A DNA stretch of 57,480 bases from a virus. The translations under genes were made by a program, and so were the position numbers. The notes under the pieces are model-generated. The model worked only from the letters and a program-made list of their open reading frames with translations. It was not told where the DNA came from and made no database searches. Shown piece after piece: positions 54,701 through 57,480 of this stretch. Position 1 is the stretch's first letter, and the number at the start of each line of letters is the position of its first letter. The DNA lies in the IMG/VR virus record IMGVR_UViG_3300008116_005699, positions 1 to 57,480 of that record; one strand, given 5' to 3'.

Positions 54701-57480
54701 TGGGCGATGGAGCTTGTACAGAATTTACACTAATAAACACTCCTAATAGTGAGAATTTAACTTTAATAAGCATTTCCGGATTAGTTCAGTCTAAAAACAA
54801 TTATTCGTTAACGGGTAATGTAATAACATTTAGTACAGCACCTCCATTAAATTCCAAAATTGAAATTAATACTTTCTCTGGCGGCGGCGCAGGATTAAGT
54901 TTTGATGCTGCTAATTCAGCTGGTTTATATGCTAATGCAGCTTTTGCTTTAGCTAACACAGTTTCAAGTGGCTCAGTTGATAATTATGCTAGACCTAATT
55001 CTAATGCTGCATTTGAAGCAGCTAATAGTGGATCAAGTTATGCTAACTCAGCTTATGGTCAAGCTAATACAGCTACTACAAATGCTGCAACTGCTGATGG
55101 TAAAGCTGTAACAGCTGGCAGTTATGCTAATAGTGCTTATGGTCAAGCTAATACAGCTACTACAAATGCTGCTACTGCTGACAGTAAAGCAGTAACAGCT
55201 GGCGATTATGCTAATTCGGCATTTGGTGTAGCAAATACAAAATATTCTTCTTCTGGTGGCACTGTTTCTGGCGATGTAATCATTACTGGTAACTTAACCG
55301 TAAGTGGAACTAGAACGATAGTAGATACAGAAATTGTAACTATAGCTGATAATTTAATTGATCTTAACAGTAATTTTACAACAGGAACACCCACTGAAAA
55401 TGGTGGCATAAGAGTAATTCGTGGAGATGAAGTACCTGTACAATTAAGATGGAATGAAAGTGCAAAATATTGGCAGTTCAGTAATGATGGTGCCTCTTTT
55501 ATTAATATTTCTTCACAGTCAGCAGAAAGTTATTCTAATGCTGCATTTAGTGTTGCCAACTCATCATCCAGTTATGCTAACTCAGCATTTGCTGCTGCTA
55601 ACAATGCTACAGACACATGGGTAAGAAATGCTGCTAATGCAGCTTCCAGTTATGCCAATTCAGCATTTGGTACTGCAAATAGCGCAACTACTAATGCTGC
55701 AACTGCTGATGGTAAAGCTGTAACAGCTGGCAGTTATGCTAACTCAGCATTTGGTGCTGCCAATACGTCAGATTCAAAAGCTTTAAGTGCAGGACTTTAT
55801 GCTAATGCTGCCTTTGATTTAGCTAACACAATTTCTAGTGGTTCAGTTGATAACTACGCTAGACCTCATGCTAATGCTGCATATAATACTGCTAACAGTG
55901 CTTCCAGTTATGCTAATTCTGCATTTGATACTGCTAATACAGTAGATAGTAAAGTAGTAACATCTGGCAGTTATGCTAATGGAGCTTATACTCAAGCAAA
56001 TACCGCAACTACAAATGCTGCAACTGCTGATGGTAAAGCTGTAACAGCAGGATCTTATGCTAACTCAGCTTATACTCAAGCTAATACCGCAACTACTAAT
56101 GCTGCAACTGCTGATGGTAAAGCAGTAACAGCTGGCAGTTATGCTAATGCTGCATTTGCTTTAGCTAATACAATCTCAAGTGGATCAATTGATAGCTATG
56201 CCAGACCTCATGCTAATGCTGCTTTTGAGGTAGCTAATAGTGCTTCTGGTTATGCTAATGCTGCATTTGCTTTAGCTAACACAATTTCAAGTGGCTCAGT
56301 TGACAATTATGCTAGACCTCATGCTAATGCAGCTTTTGAGGTAGCTAATAGTGCTTCCAGTTATGCTAATGCAGCATTTGATACTGCTAATACGGCAGAT
56401 AGTAAATCAGTAACATCTGGTAACTATGCTAATGGAGCTTATACTCAAGCAAATACAGCCACAACTAATGCTGCAACTGCCGATTCTAAAGCAGTAACAT
56501 CTGGATCGTATGCTAATAGTGCTTTTGGTACTGCTAATACAGCCACAACTAATGCTGCAACTGCTGATGGTAAAGCAGTATCAGCTGGCAGTTATGCTAA
56601 CTCAGCATTTGGTACTGCTAATACAGCCACAACTAATGCTGCAACTGCTGATGGTAAAGCAGTATCAGCTGGCAGTTATGCTAACTCAGCATTTGGTACT
56701 GCTAATACATCGGACAGTAAAGCAGTAACATCTGGATCGTATGCTAATAGTGCTTTTGGTACTGCTAATACAGCCACAACTAATGCTGCAACTGCCGATT
56801 CTAAAGCTGTAACAGCTGGCAGTTATGCTAACTCAGCATTTGGTACTGCTAACAATAAATTAAATTCTTCTGGTGGTACAATTTCTGGTGATTTAACTGT
56901 TAATGGAAATATTAGTGTAACAGGTTGTACAACGACATTAACAGTCAATACATTAAGAACTTCAGATCATATTATCGATTTAGGATTTGGCACTGTAGGA
57001 GTTCCTACACAAAATGCAGGTATAAGAATACTTCGTGGTGATGAAAATCCTGTGCAATTGAGATGGGTTGAAGATGACAATTCATGGGAATTTACCAACG
57101 ATGGTGCAAATTATTTAAAAATAGGTGCTCAATCTGGTGAAATTTATGCTAATTTAGCATTTACTGCTGCTAATACACCAAGTCATGTAGCTAATTCTGC
57201 ATCAAGTTATGCTAATGCATCTTTCATACATGCTAATGCAGCTTTTGCTGTTGCTAACTCCGGTGGAGGTGCTGGTACAGACTCTTACGCAAGAGACACC
57301 GCAAACTCAGCTAGTGTGTATGCTAATGCAGCCTTTGCTGCAGCAAATACAGGAGGTGGTGGAGGCGGAGGTACAGGTCAATATGCATCTACGATGAAAG
57401 TGGACTCATTCACTGGAACTGGTGCCTGTACACAATTTACACTGACACAAGAACCAAGTGGTGAAGATTATACAATTGTT
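48751..57480 (+). CDS. Giant modular tail fibre protein 2, 3' end beyond window
   Basis: From the ATG at 48751 the frame stays in register at every point checked to the window end, giving at least 2910 residues without a stop. It is built from the same Ala-heptad repeats as fibre 1. Four 'SGGTxxGD' modules lie at about 50074-50345, 51352-51625, 55237-55515 and 56860-57130, and one 'GFFGHY' module at about 53110-53510. A third module type, 'FxGxGxCTxF', lies at about 52615-52842, 54676-54894 and, cut by the window end, from 57386. Recurrent 'NYARPHANAAFEVAN' segments break the heptad phase by nine residues. Such a protein would be among the largest in the phage and could form a very long side fibre. 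No RBS is evident; one base separates it from the upstream stop. Confidence 0.85.
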   Translation, partial: MTYSYIGNQSTSNQLNKVKTEANSAFSAANSSGSYANSAFSAANTADSKAVTSGLYANSAYALANTVSSGAIDNYARPHANAAFEVANSSSSYSNSAFLAANTSDSKAVTAGSYANSAYGQANTATTNAATADTKAVDAGNYANSAFGIANTANVNSISAGSYANSAYTQANTATTNAATADGKAVTAGSYANSSFSAANTADGKAVTSGSYANSAFATANTVDDKVSTSGSYANSAFGAANTADTKAVNAGSYANAAFGQANTATTNAATADSKAVSAGNYANAAFDVANTADGKAVTAGSYANSAYVQANTATTNAATADSKAVSAGEYANSSFGAANTADSKAVTAGNYANSAFGSANTADAKAVTSGLYANAAYALANTISSGAIDNYARPHANAAFEVANSASSYANNAFASANTADSKAVTSGSYANSAFSAANNKYSSSGGTITGDVVVTGNLTVSGTQTIINTETLNLADNLIDLNSNFTSGAPTENAGIRIIRGDELPVQLRWNETVDQWQFTVDGSNYNNIASQSVESYANSAFGTANTVDSKAVTAGSYANSAFGTANTATANAATADGKAVTAGSYANSAFAAANTVLSGSVDNYARPHANAAFEVANSSSVYANSAYGQANTATTNAATADSKAISAGSYANSAFSSSNTATTNAATADSKAVSAGEYANSAYGQANTAITNAATADSKAVSASDYANGAFNTANSGSSYANSAFLTSNTADSKAVTSGNYANAAFALANTVSSGSVDNYARPHANAAFEVANSASSYANGAFASANTADSKAVSAGNYANSAYTQANTATTNAATADGKATSAGSYANSAYTQANTATTNAATADDKATSAGSYANSAFSSSNTKFSSSGGTITGDIVVTGNLTVSGTRTIVDTEIVTIADNLIDLNSNFVTGTPTENGGIRVIRGDEVPVQLRWNESAKYWQFSNDGVSYSNVASQISEQYANSAFATANSADSKITTVGNYANSAFGAANTSDSKAVTAGSYANSAYGQANTATTNAATADTKAVTAGSYANAAFALANTVSSGSVDNYARPHANAAFNTANSGSSYANSAFGAANTADSKAVTSGNYANSAYGQANTATTNAATADGKAVTAGLYANGAYSAANTADDKAITSGSYANSAYGQANTATTNAATADSKAVTAGDYANSSFSAANTADGKAVTAGNYANSAYGQANTANTNAATADGKAVTAGSYANSAFAAANNAVDTWVRDAANSASSYANSAFGAANTSDSKAVTAGSYANSSFTKANSAYDLASAVAANGNFILSVKNDTFVGTGSCTTFQLSTTPANEDYTLITIEGVTQLKSSYSLSAANVIFSEAPKLSDNIDVLVFSSDVNPSFGAANSAGLYANAAFALANAVSSGSVDAYARPHANAAFDVANSASGYANSAFGAANTATTNAATADSKAVTAGSYANSAFNTANNNVSNTGGTISGDLSITGNLTVFGNATSIAVSSIKIDDSLIQLAANNESDAIDIGFFGHYSTDAGVTQKHTGLFRDATDGRYYLFYNYEDASFDTLTPNNVIDVANSTFRVANLTANIVTDVISIRGYDPINYTNSAFNAANTADSKAVSAGSYSNAAFEAANSSSGYANSAYGQANTATTNAATADGKAVTAGIYANAAFALANTISSGSVDNYARPHANAAFEVANSASSYANGAFGVANTADSKAVSAGLYANAAFGTANSASSYANSAFGTANTADANAGTADSKAVTAGNYANSAFSVANTSDSKAVTAGSYANAAFALANTVSSGSVDNYARPHANAAFEVANSASGYANSAYGQANTSDSKATSAGSYANSAYGQANTATTNAATADQKAVTSGSYANSAFDTANTATTNASNANSNALIAGSYANSAFAAANNATDTWVRNAANAASSYANSAFGTANTSDSKSQSASLYANAAFALANTLSSGNVDQYARDLSNAASLHSNTAFNFANTLIGTGTSIVGYVDEFLGDGACTEFTLINTPNSENLTLISISGLVQSKNNYSLTGNVITFSTAPPLNSKIEINTFSGGGAGLSFDAANSAGLYANAAFALANTVSSGSVDNYARPNSNAAFEAANSGSSYANSAYGQANTATTNAATADGKAVTAGSYANSAYGQANTATTNAATADSKAVTAGDYANSAFGVANTKYSSSGGTVSGDVIITGNLTVSGTRTIVDTEIVTIADNLIDLNSNFTTGTPTENGGIRVIRGDEVPVQLRWNESAKYWQFSNDGASFINISSQSAESYSNAAFSVANSSSSYANSAFAAANNATDTWVRNAANAASSYANSAFGTANSATTNAATADGKAVTAGSYANSAFGAANTSDSKALSAGLYANAAFDLANTISSGSVDNYARPHANAAYNTANSASSYANSAFDTANTVDSKVVTSGSYANGAYTQANTATTNAATADGKAVTAGSYANSAYTQANTATTNAATADGKAVTAGSYANAAFALANTISSGSIDSYARPHANAAFEVANSASGYANAAFALANTISSGSVDNYARPHANAAFEVANSASSYANAAFDTANTADSKSVTSGNYANGAYTQANTATTNAATADSKAVTSGSYANSAFGTANTATTNAATADGKAVSAGSYANSAFGTANTATTNAATADGKAVSAGSYANSAFGTANTSDSKAVTSGSYANSAFGTANTATTNAATADSKAVTAGSYANSAFGTANNKLNSSGGTISGDLTVNGNISVTGCTTTLTVNTLRTSDHIIDLGFGTVGVPTQNAGIRILRGDENPVQLRWVEDDNSWEFTNDGANYLKIGAQSGEIYANLAFTAANTPSHVANSASSYANASFIHANAAFAVANSGGGAGTDSYARDTANSASVYANAAFAAANTGGGGGGGTGQYASTMKVDSFTGTGACTQFTLTQEPSGEDYTIV
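48820..50070 (+). repeat. Ala-heptad repeat tract, N-terminal part of fibre 2
   Basis: About 415 residues with the repeating units YANSAFx-AANTADS-KAVTAGS and YANSAYG-QANTATT-NAATADx-KAVxAGx, interrupted by two 'NYARPHANAAFEVAN' elements. Heptad phase of Ala is kept between interruptions. Confidence 0.85.
53110..53510 (+). repeat. Second copy of the GFFGHY module (first copy 47912-48320)
   Basis: Both copies encode the series 'AVSSIKIDDSLIQLAANNES', 'HTGLFRD', 'GRYYLFYNYED' and 'VIDVANSTFRVANLTAN', ending in 'VISIRGYDPINYTN'. Stretches of DNA are identical for about 40 bases, others differ mainly at third positions. In fibre 1 the module is near the C-terminus; in fibre 2 it lies in the middle. 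Confidence 0.9.
56527..56694 (+). repeat. Exact 84-base tandem duplication
   Basis: Bases 56527-56610 and 56611-56694 are identical. The unit codes for 28 residues, that is, four heptads, so frame and heptad phase are kept. A third, slightly different copy starts at about 56755. This is direct evidence of recent expansion of the fibre by tandem duplication. Confidence 0.95.

Noticed and set aside
48820-57380. CRISPR-like array because of regular repeats
   Set aside because: The repeats are continuous, coding, in frame and without unique spacers of constant length.
43660-57480. Collagen-like fibre
   Set aside because: No Gly-x-y triplets; the period is seven residues with Ala, not three with Gly.
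1-57480. tRNA genes, integrase or attachment sites
   Set aside because: No cloverleaf-like segment, no recombinase-like protein and no flanking direct repeats of the island were seen by reading; a computational scan could still find a tRNA.

Overview
The window is AT-rich DNA (roughly 30% GC by eye), densely packed and almost entirely coded on the + strand. It is part of the genome of a T4-like marine myovirus. The order spike/hub, gp25, gp6, gp7-like, gp8, DUF4815-type protein, fibres is the baseplate order of cyanophages and pelagiphages, and the small fibre-associated proteins and the A-type Fe-S carrier are also typical of those marine phages. I cannot fix the host from the sequence; picocyanobacteria and SAR11-like bacteria are both possible.

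Layout. (1) Bases 1-15.8 kb hold the baseplate block: a 5'-truncated structural protein, a gp5-like beta-helical spike with an HxH tip motif, an unknown structural protein, gp25, gp6, a gp7-like protein, gp8, a 2079-residue DUF4815-like protein and a small coiled-coil protein. (2) Bases 15.8-19.0 kb hold a first fibre-like protein. (3) Bases 19.0-42.2 kb hold a large accessory island of about 30 tightly overlapping genes. It encodes eight radical SAM proteins, two U32-like paralogues with a four-Cys signature, two flavin-dependent halogenases, a split transketolase, a 2OG-Fe(II) oxygenase, GT2, GT8-like and other transferase-like proteins, four nucleotide-sugar or short-chain dehydrogenase-type enzymes, a LmbE/PIG-L deacetylase and one antisense polysaccharide deacetylase. 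In its middle lies a 202-residue protein ending in four copies of the heptapeptide CTCNCNY. (4) Bases 42.2-57.5 kb hold an IscA/HesB-type Fe-S carrier, small fibre-associated proteins, a 1756-residue fibre and a second fibre ORF of at least 2910 residues that is still open at the window end.

How the parts may work together (inference). The first rSAM sub-cluster (19.8-24.1 kb) is translationally coupled to the gene for the Cys/Asn/Tyr-repeat protein, which has the look of a RiPP-type substrate or a modified virion-surface protein. The second half (26-42 kb) looks like a pathway that makes or decorates a glycan or glycoconjugate, with halogenation, oxidation, deacetylation and perhaps sulfation. 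The Fe-S carrier at the island's downstream edge could help supply clusters for the rSAM and U32-like proteins. A good sigma70-like promoter lies directly before the rSAM cluster, and late-promoter-like motifs lie before the fibre block.

The best candidate for an undescribed system is the rSAM cluster with the (CTCNCNY)4 protein, followed by the halogenase/split-transketolase and U32-like components. The giant fibres show exact heptad periodicity with Ala at two fixed positions, which suggests very long Ala-rich coiled coils that expand by tandem duplication.
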